Origin: an uncultured Bacteroidales bacterium
Lineage (GTDB): Bacteria > Bacteroidota > Bacteroidia > Bacteroidales > P3
DNA length: 6,136 bases
Direction: 5' to 3'
NCBI GenBank assembly: GCA_947179195.1
Contig: CAMXAS010000075.1
Span: forward strand, 1-6,136
Positions 1 to 6,136 of the stretch are shown here, one piece after another (position 1 is the first letter of the stretch; each line of letters begins with the position of its first letter). Both the position numbers and the translations under genes were made by a program. The notes under the pieces are model-generated. The model made no database searches. It saw only the letters and a program-made list of their open reading frames with translations, and was not told the origin of the DNA.

Positions 1-946
1 CTTGTTAATATCAAGCCTGCTCTGCGGTTTACCGCTGTCGGCGCAGAATGACGCCGCGACACAAGCTAATTCAACGGAACAACCCGGCGACCAAATGACC
101 AAAAAGGATATGCGACGCGCCCAACGCGCCAATTGGAAACCGGAAGATTTCTTGCCCAAAGCCGGAAGCTGGGCTTTGTCCATCAACGCCAATCCCTTCC
201 TCAATCCAGGCTACATCTTCGGTGATTATGACGCCGGAGGCGGTGTCGGCGGTTCCGCCTATCTGTCGCCCGTGCTCTCCGTTGCCGGCAAATACATGGT
301 TACGGATAATTTAGGGGTTCGACTCAACGTAGGTTGGCTTTATAATTTAAAAAGCGAAGGCGTATACACCCGCGATGACATAGCCTATATGGCCGACAAG
401 CAATCCATCGATAAAGTCGTGGACCGCGCAAACTTTCATAACGCCGGCGCGAGTTTCAACGTAGCGGCGGAATACCGCATCGGGAAACGCCGGGTGCAGG
501 GCGTTGTCGGAGGTGGACTCCTGTACGCTTTTACCTACTCCAGCATCACTTATTCCTATGGTAATGCCATTACGCCTGAAAATCCGTCGCCTTCTTTCCA
601 TCATTTATATTATGGAGCGGATCCCGCTCGCGACGGTTTCAGTTCTGCCCGTTTCCTCCGTTATTTCTATAGTCCCCCGACGCACTATCTCGGCCTGATG
701 GGCTTTGTAGGCGTGGAATGGTTTATCAGTCCGTGGTTCTCGTTGGGCGCGGAAGTCAATGTGGCCGCCGTCTATAATTGGACGCAGAACTTGTACTATG
801 AGGCCGAAGGGTTCAATAATAAGACCAAACAGCGGGAAACCTGGCGCGAGGAAATCGAACCTGGCTCGCGCGGCTTTACGTTCGGCACCGGCAACTTCGG
901 CGCCAACTTCAACCTGACGTTCTATTTCAACCGCAATAAGAAATAG
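1..946 (+). CDS. Outer-membrane beta-barrel protein, 5' end outside the window
   Basis: The reading frame is open from the window edge to TAG at 944-946, giving 314 complete codons. The first visible residues (LLISSLLCGLPLSAQ) look like the hydrophobic core and end of a signal peptide, with a likely signal peptidase I site after LSA (residue 14). The true start codon is therefore probably just upstream, and the TTG at position 2 is not a convincing start. After a polar, charged linker (about 16-54), the SWALSINANPF segment (56-66) begins a region of alternating hydrophobic/aromatic and polar strands rich in Gly, Tyr, Asn and Phe. It ends in an aromatic last strand (NLTFYFNRNKK). This pattern fits a porin-like barrel of the Bacteroidota outer membrane. 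Substrate and partners cannot be read from it. A lipoprotein is unlikely because the single Cys (residue 8) lacks a good lipobox. Its base composition is visibly more AT-rich than the genes to its right. Confidence 0.8.
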   Translation, partial: LLISSLLCGLPLSAQNDAATQANSTEQPGDQMTKKDMRRAQRANWKPEDFLPKAGSWALSINANPFLNPGYIFGDYDAGGGVGGSAYLSPVLSVAGKYMVTDNLGVRLNVGWLYNLKSEGVYTRDDIAYMADKQSIDKVVDRANFHNAGASFNVAAEYRIGKRRVQGVVGGGLLYAFTYSSITYSYGNAITPENPSPSFHHLYYGADPARDGFSSARFLRYFYSPPTHYLGLMGFVGVEWFISPWFSLGAEVNVAAVYNWTQNLYYEAEGFNNKTKQRETWREEIEPGSRGFTFGTGNFGANFNLTFYFNRNKK

Positions 947-947
947 A
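921..947. repeat. Short inverted repeat across the end of the barrel gene
   Basis: TCTATTTC (921-928) and GAAATAGA (940-947) are perfect 8-bp inverted copies separated by 11 nt. The right arm contains the barrel gene's stop codon and ends 1 bp before the rlmH stop. The stem is AT-rich and neither side is followed by a T-run, so it is not a typical intrinsic terminator. It could still be a weak transcript-end structure for one or both convergent genes. An 8-bp repeat of this spacing is also expected about once by chance in a window this size. Confidence 0.35.
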
Positions 948-1421
948 CTATTCGTTATGATACGGCTCGCCCTTGAGAATCGTGAACGCGCGGTAGAGTT
1001 GCTCGGTAAAGAACAGGCGGATCATCTGATGCGAAAACGTCATGTCGGAGAGCGACAGCCGCGCGTGGGCCCGCTGATAGACGTCGGCTGAAAAGCCGTA
1101 GGGGCCGCCCACCACGAACAACAGGCTGCGCAGGCCGCGGTTCATCTGCCGTTGCAGGAATTCGGCGAACTGTACCGACGTGCGCCTTTCGCCGCGCTCG
1201 TCCAACAGCACCGTATAGTCGGCCTTGGCCATGGCGGCGAGGATGCGCGCGCCCTCGGCCTGCTTCTGCTGGTCGGGCGTCAGGGCCTTGGTGTTTTTCA
1301 ATTCGGGCAGCACCTCGGTACGATAGCGGACATAGTGCGCCAGCCGCTTTTCGTAAAGCGCGATGCCTTCCTTCAGGTAGGCGTCGGTGGTCTTGCCGTT
1401 GAGCAGGAACGTGATTTCCAT
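948..1421 (-). CDS. rlmH: 23S rRNA (pseudouridine1915-N3)-methyltransferase RlmH
   Basis: This 157-residue protein has close to the usual RlmH length (E. coli about 155). RlmH is a small SPOUT-fold methyltransferase. It uses S-adenosylmethionine to methylate N3 of pseudouridine 1915 in helix 69 of 23S rRNA on assembled 70S ribosomes, in the cytoplasm. Visible family marks are LLDERGE (72-78), the glycine-rich cofactor loop FVVGGPYGF (102-110), the knot segment SLSDMTFSHQMIR (123-135), the helix LFFTEQLYRAFTI and the C-terminal GEPYHNE with the conserved His155. The ATG at 1421-1419 is the natural start: it gives the family N-terminus (MEITFLLNGKTTDAYLKEGI) and lies only 4 nt after the ppk1 stop. 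The gene is therefore very likely co-transcribed and probably translationally coupled with ppk1. No terminator is visible after its stop, which faces the barrel gene across 1 bp. Confidence 0.96.
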   Translation of the reverse strand: MEITFLLNGKTTDAYLKEGIALYEKRLAHYVRYRTEVLPELKNTKALTPDQQKQAEGARILAAMAKADYTVLLDERGERRTSVQFAEFLQRQMNRGLRSLLFVVGGPYGFSADVYQRAHARLSLSDMTFSHQMIRLFFTEQLYRAFTILKGEPYHNE

Positions 1422-1425
1422 GCGC

Positions 1426-3507
1426 CTAACTGTATTTCCGTTTCAGATACGTAAAGATGGCCTCCTGCGAGCGCAACGGCTTTTCGCCCGGCGCCGGCCG
1501 CTTATAGACGTGCTCGCCCTTGGGGCTGACGAGCCGCGCGTGCGTGTTGTCGGACAGTTGCAGGTCGAGGATATGCGACAGGTCTTGCTGGATGGCCGGG
1601 TCGTAAATCGGACAGGCCACCTCGATGCGGTGGTCTAAATTGCGCGTCATCCAGTCGGCCGAACCGATGTAGTAGCGCGGCGAGCCGCCGTTGGCGAAGA
1701 TGAACACGCGCGTGTGTTCCAAAAAGCGGTCCACGATGCTGACCACGTTGATGTTGTCGCTCAACCCCGCCACACGCGGCTTGAGCATACAGATGCCGCG
1801 CACCACCATGTCGATGCGCACGCCCGCGCGCGAGGCCTCGTAGAGCTTGTCTATAATCGCCGTATCGGCCAGGTTGTTCAGGCAGATTTTCATCCAGGCC
1901 TCGCCCCCGGCCTTGGCGTTGGCGATTTCGGCGTCAATCAGGGCCGTGAAGCCCGACCGCAGGTTGAAGGGCGAAACGAACAGCGCCCGGTAGTCGGTAA
2001 AAGGCCGCCAGTCGTGCCGCCCGATGGTGGCGAACACCTTGGCCACCTCCTCGGTGATGGCGGGGTTGGCCGTCAGCAACTGCATATCGCAATACTGCTT
2101 GGCCGTGGCCTCGTTCGGGTTGCCCGTCCCCACGCAGGCGTAGAGCCGCTTGCCGTGGCTTTCCTTGCGTTCTATGAGCAAAATCTTGGCGTGCACCTTC
2201 ATGCCCGGAATAATGCGGTAAACCTCCACGTGTTCGGCTTCCAGCCGCTTGACCCAGTTGATGTTGTTCTCCTCGTCGAAGCGCGCCATGAGTTCCATGA
2301 ACACGCCCACTTTCTTGCCGTTGCGGGCGGCGTTGACCAAGGCGTTCATAATGGAGGAGTGCGGCGCCACACGGTAGATGGCCATCTGTATCGAACGCAC
2401 GGCCGGGTCGATGGAGGCCTCGCGCACCAGGTCTATCAGATGCTGGAACGACTGGTACGGGTAATGCAGCATGAAGTCGCGCCGCCGCAAGAGTTCGAAC
2501 TTACTGCCGCTGACGGGGAAGGCCTTGACGTCCTGCGGCAAGAACGGCGGATAAACGAGGTTGGGCTCGCCGAAATCCTTGGGGAAGCCCGTAAAGTCCT
2601 TCTTGTTTTGGTAGCGGCCCCGGCTGTTGAACGTGGTGTCGTCGTCGGCCGCGAAAATCTTTTGCAGGCGTTTGATGAGCGGCTTGGGCATCCCGGCGTC
2701 GTGCACGAGCCGCACGGTGTTCGACTTGTTGCGCTGCTGGAGTTGCAACGAGAGAAAGGCCAAAAAGTCGTGCTCCACCTCGGCGTGGCGGTCGAAATCG
2801 ATGTCCAACTCGGCATCGCGCACGAACTTGAACGTATAGGCGCTGTAACGGTCGTAGTCCAAGGGTGCGAGGATGTCGGACAGACAGTAGCGAATCACGT
2901 CGTCCAGCAGGATGATGTAGTGATGGCCGCGGTGGTCGGGCAAGCGAAGAAAGCGCGTGAGCCGCGCCACGGGGATTTCGATAATCATGTCCTGCTTCTC
3001 GGACGGACGGTCGGACTTCCACATCTGCACGGCCATGAAATTGGACTTGTCGTTGAAGCCGCGGTCGTCCTTGAGTTTATCCATGAAGACGGGATAGAGG
3101 TGACGGCGCACGTGCTGATGGAAATAATCCTTGATGTAACGCGCCTGCCACGCGGCGATATGCGCCTCATCCACCAGATAGACGTTCTGCCGCCGCAGTT
3201 CCTTGACGTTGGCTTCGAAAATCTCCTCGAAACGGCTCAGCTGGTCGTTGACCACGGCCCGGATGCGCCGCAACAGCTGCGCCGGGTCGGCCTGATATTC
3301 GATACGGTGCTTTTTCTTATGCAGCAACCGTTTGAGCGAAGCCACGCGCACGCGGTAGAACTCGTCGTTGTTGTTGGAGAAGATGCCGAGAAAAATCATG
3401 CGCTCCACAATCGGATTCGTGGGGTCGGCCGCCTCGCGCAACACGCGCTCGTTGAACGCCAACCAGGCGATTTCGCGGTTCAGATATGGGGTAGTTTCCG
3501 TCTTCAT
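1426..3507 (-). CDS. ppk1: Polyphosphate kinase 1
   Basis: PPK1 reversibly transfers the terminal phosphate of ATP to inorganic polyphosphate. With the ATG at 3507-3505 the protein has 693 residues, close to E. coli Ppk (688), and begins in family style (YLNREIAWLAFNERVLREA). Visible in order: the N domain with FSNNNDEFYRVRV (43-55); HYPYQSF (348-354) of the nucleotide-binding region; Arg379 in IYRV and Arg409 in ARFDEENNI, matching E. coli Arg375 and Arg405; the phospho-accepting His439 in GMKVHAK (E. coli His435); and His598 in FLEHTRV (E. coli His592). The C-terminal part keeps IGSADWMTRNLDHRIEV. All key residues are present, so it should be active. One oddity is GTGNPNE (461-467) where most relatives have GTGNFNE. 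An in-frame upstream ATG at 3597 would add 30 residues, but they do not resemble PPK1, run through the terminator hairpin and overlap the preceding gene. rlmH follows 4 nt after the stop. Confidence 0.96.
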   Translation of the reverse strand: MKTETTPYLNREIAWLAFNERVLREAADPTNPIVERMIFLGIFSNNNDEFYRVRVASLKRLLHKKKHRIEYQADPAQLLRRIRAVVNDQLSRFEEIFEANVKELRRQNVYLVDEAHIAAWQARYIKDYFHQHVRRHLYPVFMDKLKDDRGFNDKSNFMAVQMWKSDRPSEKQDMIIEIPVARLTRFLRLPDHRGHHYIILLDDVIRYCLSDILAPLDYDRYSAYTFKFVRDAELDIDFDRHAEVEHDFLAFLSLQLQQRNKSNTVRLVHDAGMPKPLIKRLQKIFAADDDTTFNSRGRYQNKKDFTGFPKDFGEPNLVYPPFLPQDVKAFPVSGSKFELLRRRDFMLHYPYQSFQHLIDLVREASIDPAVRSIQMAIYRVAPHSSIMNALVNAARNGKKVGVFMELMARFDEENNINWVKRLEAEHVEVYRIIPGMKVHAKILLIERKESHGKRLYACVGTGNPNEATAKQYCDMQLLTANPAITEEVAKVFATIGRHDWRPFTDYRALFVSPFNLRSGFTALIDAEIANAKAGGEAWMKICLNNLADTAIIDKLYEASRAGVRIDMVVRGICMLKPRVAGLSDNINVVSIVDRFLEHTRVFIFANGGSPRYYIGSADWMTRNLDHRIEVACPIYDPAIQQDLSHILDLQLSDNTHARLVSPKGEHVYKRPAPGEKPLRSQEAIFTYLKRKYS

Positions 3508-3515
3508 GGCTTCGT

Positions 3516-3553
3516 CAAACAAACGAGCGGGCGACCCTTCGGCCACCCGCTCG
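3516..3553 (-). terminator. Intrinsic terminator after the NfnAB-like gene
   Basis: Read on the minus strand, CGAGCGGGTGGCC (3553-3541) pairs with GGTCGCCCGCTCG (3536-3524) over 13 bp around a GAAG loop. Two of the pairs are G-U. The stem is followed at once by TTTGTTTG (3523-3516). On the plus strand the two G-U pairs become C-A mismatches and no T-run follows, so the structure points to minus-strand transcription. It starts 18 nt after the stop of the 772-residue oxidoreductase gene and its T-tract ends 8 nt before the ppk1 ATG. It may be a full terminator or a leaky one that sets the level of ppk1-rlmH transcript. Confidence 0.8.
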
Positions 3554-3571
3554 CACAACAGGCTACAGCAA

Positions 3572-5890
3572 TTACTTGCTGCGCAGATATTCGTCAATGG
3601 CCTTGGCCGCCTTGCGGGCAGCCCCCATGGCCAAAATCACCGTCGCGGCGCCGGAAACGGCGTCGCCGCCCGCAAACACGCCTTCGCGCGTGGTCGTGCC
3701 CTGTTCGTCGGCCACGAGGCAACCGCGCTTGTCGGTATCCAAGCCGGGCGTATTGGACGAAATCAACGGGTTGGGCGACGTGCCCAACGACATCACGACC
3801 TCATCCACGTCAAGGACGTATTCGGAACCCGGCACCTCAACGGGGCTGCGGCGGCCGGAAGCGTCCGGTTCGCCCAGTTCCATCTTGATGCACTTCATGC
3901 CCGTTACCCAGCCCTGTTCGTTGCCGATGATTTCGACGGGGTTCGTCAGTTCGAGGAAATGGATGCCCTCTTCGTGCGCGTGGTGTACTTCTTCCTTACG
4001 CGCCGGCATCTCGGCCTCGCTGCGCCGGTAAACGATATATACATCCGAGCCGAGCCGTTTGGACGTGCGCGCGGCATCCATCGCCACGTTGCCGCCACCC
4101 ACAATGGCCACCTTCTTGCCGATGAACACCGGCGTATCGTGGTCGTCGCGGTAGGCTTTCATGAGGTTGGAACGCGTGAGCAATTCGTTGGCCGACACCA
4201 CGCCGTTCAGGTTCTCGCCCGGAATGTGCATGAACTTGGGCAGACCCGCGCCGGAGCCGATAAACACGGCGTCGAAGCCCTCCATTTTCATCAGGTGGTC
4301 GATATCGACCGTCTTGCCGATGATGACGTCGTTTTCGAAGACGACGCCGAGTTTCTTCAGGTTCTCGATTTCGTGCGCCACGATGGCTTTCGGCAGACGG
4401 AATTCGGGAATACCGTAAACCAATACGCCGCCCGACTTGTGCAGGGCTTCGAACACGCTGACGGCATAGCCCATCTTGGCCAAGTCGCCGGCGCAGGTCA
4501 AGCCCGCGGGGCCGGAACCGATAACGGCCACCTTCTGTTTTTTCTTCTCGGCCGGCTGTTCCGGCGTGTCAAGCCCGTGTTCGCGCGTGTAGTCGGCCAC
4601 GAAACGTTCGAGCTTGCCGATGGCGATGGGTTGCCCCTTGGCGCCCAGCACGCACTTGCCCTCGCACTGGGTTTCCTGCGGGCACACACGGCCGCAGACG
4701 GCGGGCAGAGCGGAGTCGCGCGCGATGACCTTGGCCGCCGCCGCAAAATCGCCCAAAGCCACCTGATGGATAAATTCGGGGATATGAATCGACACGGGGC
4801 ACTGCGTCACGCAGCCCGGCTTCTTGCATTGCAGACAGCGCGAGGCTTCGGCCATGGCTTCCTCCACGGTATAGCCGAGGCAGACTTCCTCGAAATTGCG
4901 GCTGCGCACTTCCGGGTCCTGTTCGCGCACCGGTACGCGCGTCTTGGGTTTCTCCACCACCGGACGGATGGCGTCGGGGCCCGCCGTGGCCTTGGCGCGT
5001 TCGGCCAAAGAACCTTCCACGGCCGCCGCCAGGTTGCAACGGTGCTCGTCGGTATTCTTGGCGATTTCGTATTGGCGGTACATGCCCTGACGGCGCATCG
5101 CCTCGTCGAAATCCACCTGGAAGGCGTCGAATTCGGGGCCGTCCACGCACGTGAACTTGGTTTTGCCGCCAATCGTCACGCGGCAGGCGCCGCACATCCC
5201 GGTGCCATCGACCATCAGGCTGTTGAGGCTGACAATCGTGGGGATGTTGTAGGACTTGGTCATCATCGTCACGAACTTCATCATAATCATCGGGCCGATG
5301 CAAATCACCTCGTCGTATTTCTTGCCCTGGTTGTCAATCAGGTCTTTCATCAGGTCGGTCACGCGGCCGTTGAAACCCAGCGTGCCGTCGTCGGTGCAGA
5401 GGTAGAGGTTACCCGCCACCTCGCGCATCTCTTTCTCCAACACCATGAGGGAGGCCGAACGCGCGCCGATGATGACGTCGCAGGCGATGCCGTGCTCCTT
5501 CATCCAGCGTACCTGCGGATAGACGGGCGCGGCCGCCACACTGCCGGCCACGAACAATATATTGCGTTTCTTGACGTCTTCCAAGGGTTCCTTGACGAAT
5601 TCCGACGGTTGACCCAACGGGCCCACGACATCGTGGAAACATTCGCCCACATTGAAGGCCGCCATTTTCTGCGTGGAACTGCCGATAACCTGGAACACGA
5701 TGCGGATCGTGCCCTTGGTGCGGTCGTAATCGCAAACCGTAAGCGGAATACGCTCGCCCGTCTCGCCCGGCACCACAATCAGGAACTGCCCCGGCTGCGC
5801 CGAAGCCGCCAAACGCGGCGCATACACGTCCATGCTCACGATTTGAGCCGACAACTGCGCCTTGTCTAAAATTTCAAACAATTTAGCCAT
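3572..5890 (-). CDS. Fused NfnA-NfnB-like NADH/NADPH/ferredoxin oxidoreductase (PyrK-GltD type)
   Basis: This 772-residue cytoplasmic flavo-iron-sulfur protein joins two modules. Residues 1 to about 275 are PyrK/NfnA-like: ERIPLTVCD (46-54) for FAD, a nucleotide loop at 115-122, and a [2Fe-2S] site with Cys233, Cys236, Cys248 and probably Asp228. Residues about 315-772 are GltD/NfnB-like: Cys352, 355, 360, 364 and Cys399, 403, 409, 413 for two [4Fe-4S] clusters, GSGPAG (458-463) for FAD, GGGNVAMD (598-605) with YRR (621-623) typical of NADPH binding, and a second FAD segment AGGDAVSGA (740-748). This set matches electron-bifurcating NfnAB, which couples reduced ferredoxin plus NADH to NADP+ reduction. 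Databases commonly name such fusions dihydroorotate dehydrogenase B subunit/glutamate synthase. No glutamate synthase large subunit or pyrD is nearby, so an Nfn role is preferred by inference; sulfide dehydrogenase-like activity remains possible. The ATG at 5890-5888 follows the upstream stop by 9 nt. A terminator follows the gene. Confidence 0.9.
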   Translation of the reverse strand: MAKLFEILDKAQLSAQIVSMDVYAPRLAASAQPGQFLIVVPGETGERIPLTVCDYDRTKGTIRIVFQVIGSSTQKMAAFNVGECFHDVVGPLGQPSEFVKEPLEDVKKRNILFVAGSVAAAPVYPQVRWMKEHGIACDVIIGARSASLMVLEKEMREVAGNLYLCTDDGTLGFNGRVTDLMKDLIDNQGKKYDEVICIGPMIMMKFVTMMTKSYNIPTIVSLNSLMVDGTGMCGACRVTIGGKTKFTCVDGPEFDAFQVDFDEAMRRQGMYRQYEIAKNTDEHRCNLAAAVEGSLAERAKATAGPDAIRPVVEKPKTRVPVREQDPEVRSRNFEEVCLGYTVEEAMAEASRCLQCKKPGCVTQCPVSIHIPEFIHQVALGDFAAAAKVIARDSALPAVCGRVCPQETQCEGKCVLGAKGQPIAIGKLERFVADYTREHGLDTPEQPAEKKKQKVAVIGSGPAGLTCAGDLAKMGYAVSVFEALHKSGGVLVYGIPEFRLPKAIVAHEIENLKKLGVVFENDVIIGKTVDIDHLMKMEGFDAVFIGSGAGLPKFMHIPGENLNGVVSANELLTRSNLMKAYRDDHDTPVFIGKKVAIVGGGNVAMDAARTSKRLGSDVYIVYRRSEAEMPARKEEVHHAHEEGIHFLELTNPVEIIGNEQGWVTGMKCIKMELGEPDASGRRSPVEVPGSEYVLDVDEVVMSLGTSPNPLISSNTPGLDTDKRGCLVADEQGTTTREGVFAGGDAVSGAATVILAMGAARKAAKAIDEYLRSK

Positions 5891-5911
5891 ATCTCGTTTT
5901 TATTTTTTCTT
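5891..5911 (-). promoter_or_regulatory. A-rich translation initiation region of the NfnAB-like gene
   Basis: On the minus strand the 21 nt before the ATG at 5890 are almost all A (AAAAAATAAAAACGAGAT next to the start) and contain the upstream gene's TAA. There is no good AGGAGG-type site, only a short GAG. Bacteroidota ribosomes generally do not rely on Shine-Dalgarno pairing and favour A-rich leaders, so this fits a normal start for the group. The 9-nt gap leaves little room for a separate promoter, so the gene is probably transcribed with the gene to its right. Confidence 0.45.
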
Positions 5912-6136
5912 ACCCTTGCCCTTACGCGCGCCCCGTGCCTTTTCCACGGCTTTCTGCGCACGGCGGGCGCCGCCTTTCTTGGCGCCCTTGCCACGGTCTT
6001 CCGACCGCCATGCACCGCTCTCCCACGGGTTCTCGCCCCAAGCGTCCTTGTTCCACGCTTTCTGCGCCTTGGCCTTGCCCCGCGGCTTGGCCGTCCTGTC
6101 GGCCTCCGGCTTGTCCCACGCGCTGCCGTCTATGAA
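5900..6136 (-). CDS. C-terminal tail of an unidentified protein, basic and tryptophan-periodic, start outside the window
   Basis: The minus-strand frame is open from the window edge to TAA at 5902-5900, giving 78 codons with no start needed inside the window. The product is low-complexity and strongly basic, ending GARKGKGKKK. It contains a block in which Trp recurs exactly every five residues (visible residues 28, 33, 38 and 43: KAWNKD, AWGEN, PWESG, AWRSE), with a further AW at 6-7. Long Lys/Arg/Gly-rich tails of this type often extend RNA-acting enzymes such as DEAD-box helicases, pseudouridine synthases or RNase R, where they bind nucleic acid. No catalytic domain is visible here, so no function is assigned. 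Support for it being real: it stops 9 nt before the next gene, on the same strand, and the Lys-rich end is typical of a protein terminus. Other frames here give arginine/proline-rich shadow translations. Confidence 0.72.
   Translation of the reverse strand, partial: FIDGSAWDKPEADRTAKPRGKAKAQKAWNKDAWGENPWESGAWRSEDRGKGAKKGGARRAQKAVEKARGARKGKGKKK

Noticed and set aside
2..4. TTG at position 2 as the start of the barrel protein
   Set aside because: Starting here would leave a signal peptide without its basic N-terminus, and the frame is already open at the window edge, so the gene most likely begins upstream.
3508..3597. A 30-residue N-terminal extension of PPK1 from an upstream ATG at 3597
   Set aside because: The extra residues do not look like PPK1. 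They would be translated through the terminator stem and overlap the end of the preceding gene. The ATG at 3507 gives the family-typical start and length.
1714..3888. A 724-codon plus-strand open frame opposite ppk1
   Set aside because: It has the same cause: its codons are register-aligned with ppk1 codons. The opposite strand is a clear, full-length PPK1 with all catalytic residues.
3368..5869. An 833-codon plus-strand open frame opposite the NfnAB-like gene
   Set aside because: It is in exact codon register with the minus-strand gene, so it stays open simply because that GC-rich gene avoids TTA, CTA and TCA codons. The translation is His/Arg/Ala/Val-rich and has no recognisable domain.
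3572..5890. Reading this gene as a real glutamate synthase small subunit or dihydroorotate dehydrogenase subunit
   Set aside because: The GltD-like half is fused to a PyrK-like half with a full Nfn-type cofactor set, and neither gltB nor pyrD is adjacent. The names reflect domain similarity, not a demonstrated role.
5935..6135. A plus-strand open frame at the right edge, and a minus-strand one at 6119-5922
   Set aside because: Both give Arg/Pro- or Gly/Gln-rich low-complexity shadows. The minus frame ending at 5900 has a natural Lys-rich end and stops 9 nt before the next gene on its strand.

Overview
The window looks like ordinary chromosomal DNA from a member of the Bacteroidota, most likely Bacteroidales. 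Three features support this: a fused NfnA-NfnB-type oxidoreductase, a Bacteroidota-style outer-membrane barrel protein, and start regions that are A-rich and lack Shine-Dalgarno sequences. The minus-strand genes are GC-rich (hand-counted lines give about 60-65% GC), which would fit a higher-GC gut lineage. Genus cannot be set from this sequence.

Layout, left to right. At 1-946 (+) is the 3' part of a secreted outer-membrane beta-barrel protein whose start lies before the window. It ends tail-to-tail, with a 1-bp gap, against a minus-strand block that fills the rest. Read in its own direction, that block holds: the C-terminal end of an unidentified gene with a lysine/arginine-rich, tryptophan-periodic tail (6136-5900); a 772-residue NfnAB-like flavin/iron-sulfur oxidoreductase (5890-3572); a strand-specific intrinsic terminator (3553-3516); polyphosphate kinase ppk1 (3507-1426); and rlmH, the 23S rRNA pseudouridine-1915 methyltransferase (1421-948). 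The gaps are 9, 64 and 4 nt, so the block reads as one or two operons. The terminator separates the redox gene from the ppk1-rlmH pair.

The proteins cover electron exchange among NAD(H), NADP(H) and ferredoxin (NfnAB), phosphate/energy storage (PPK1) and ribosome maturation (RlmH): housekeeping and stress metabolism rather than a dedicated defence or mobile system. I see no tRNA, rRNA, CRISPR array, insertion sequence or phage gene, and no gene-free stretch over 300 bases. The points most worth a second look are the terminator placed just before the ppk1 start codon, the tryptophan period-5 tail at the right edge, non-consensus residues in the NfnA nucleotide loop and in a conserved PPK1 motif, and the 1-bp convergent junction with its composition change. 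I found no convincing new biological system.
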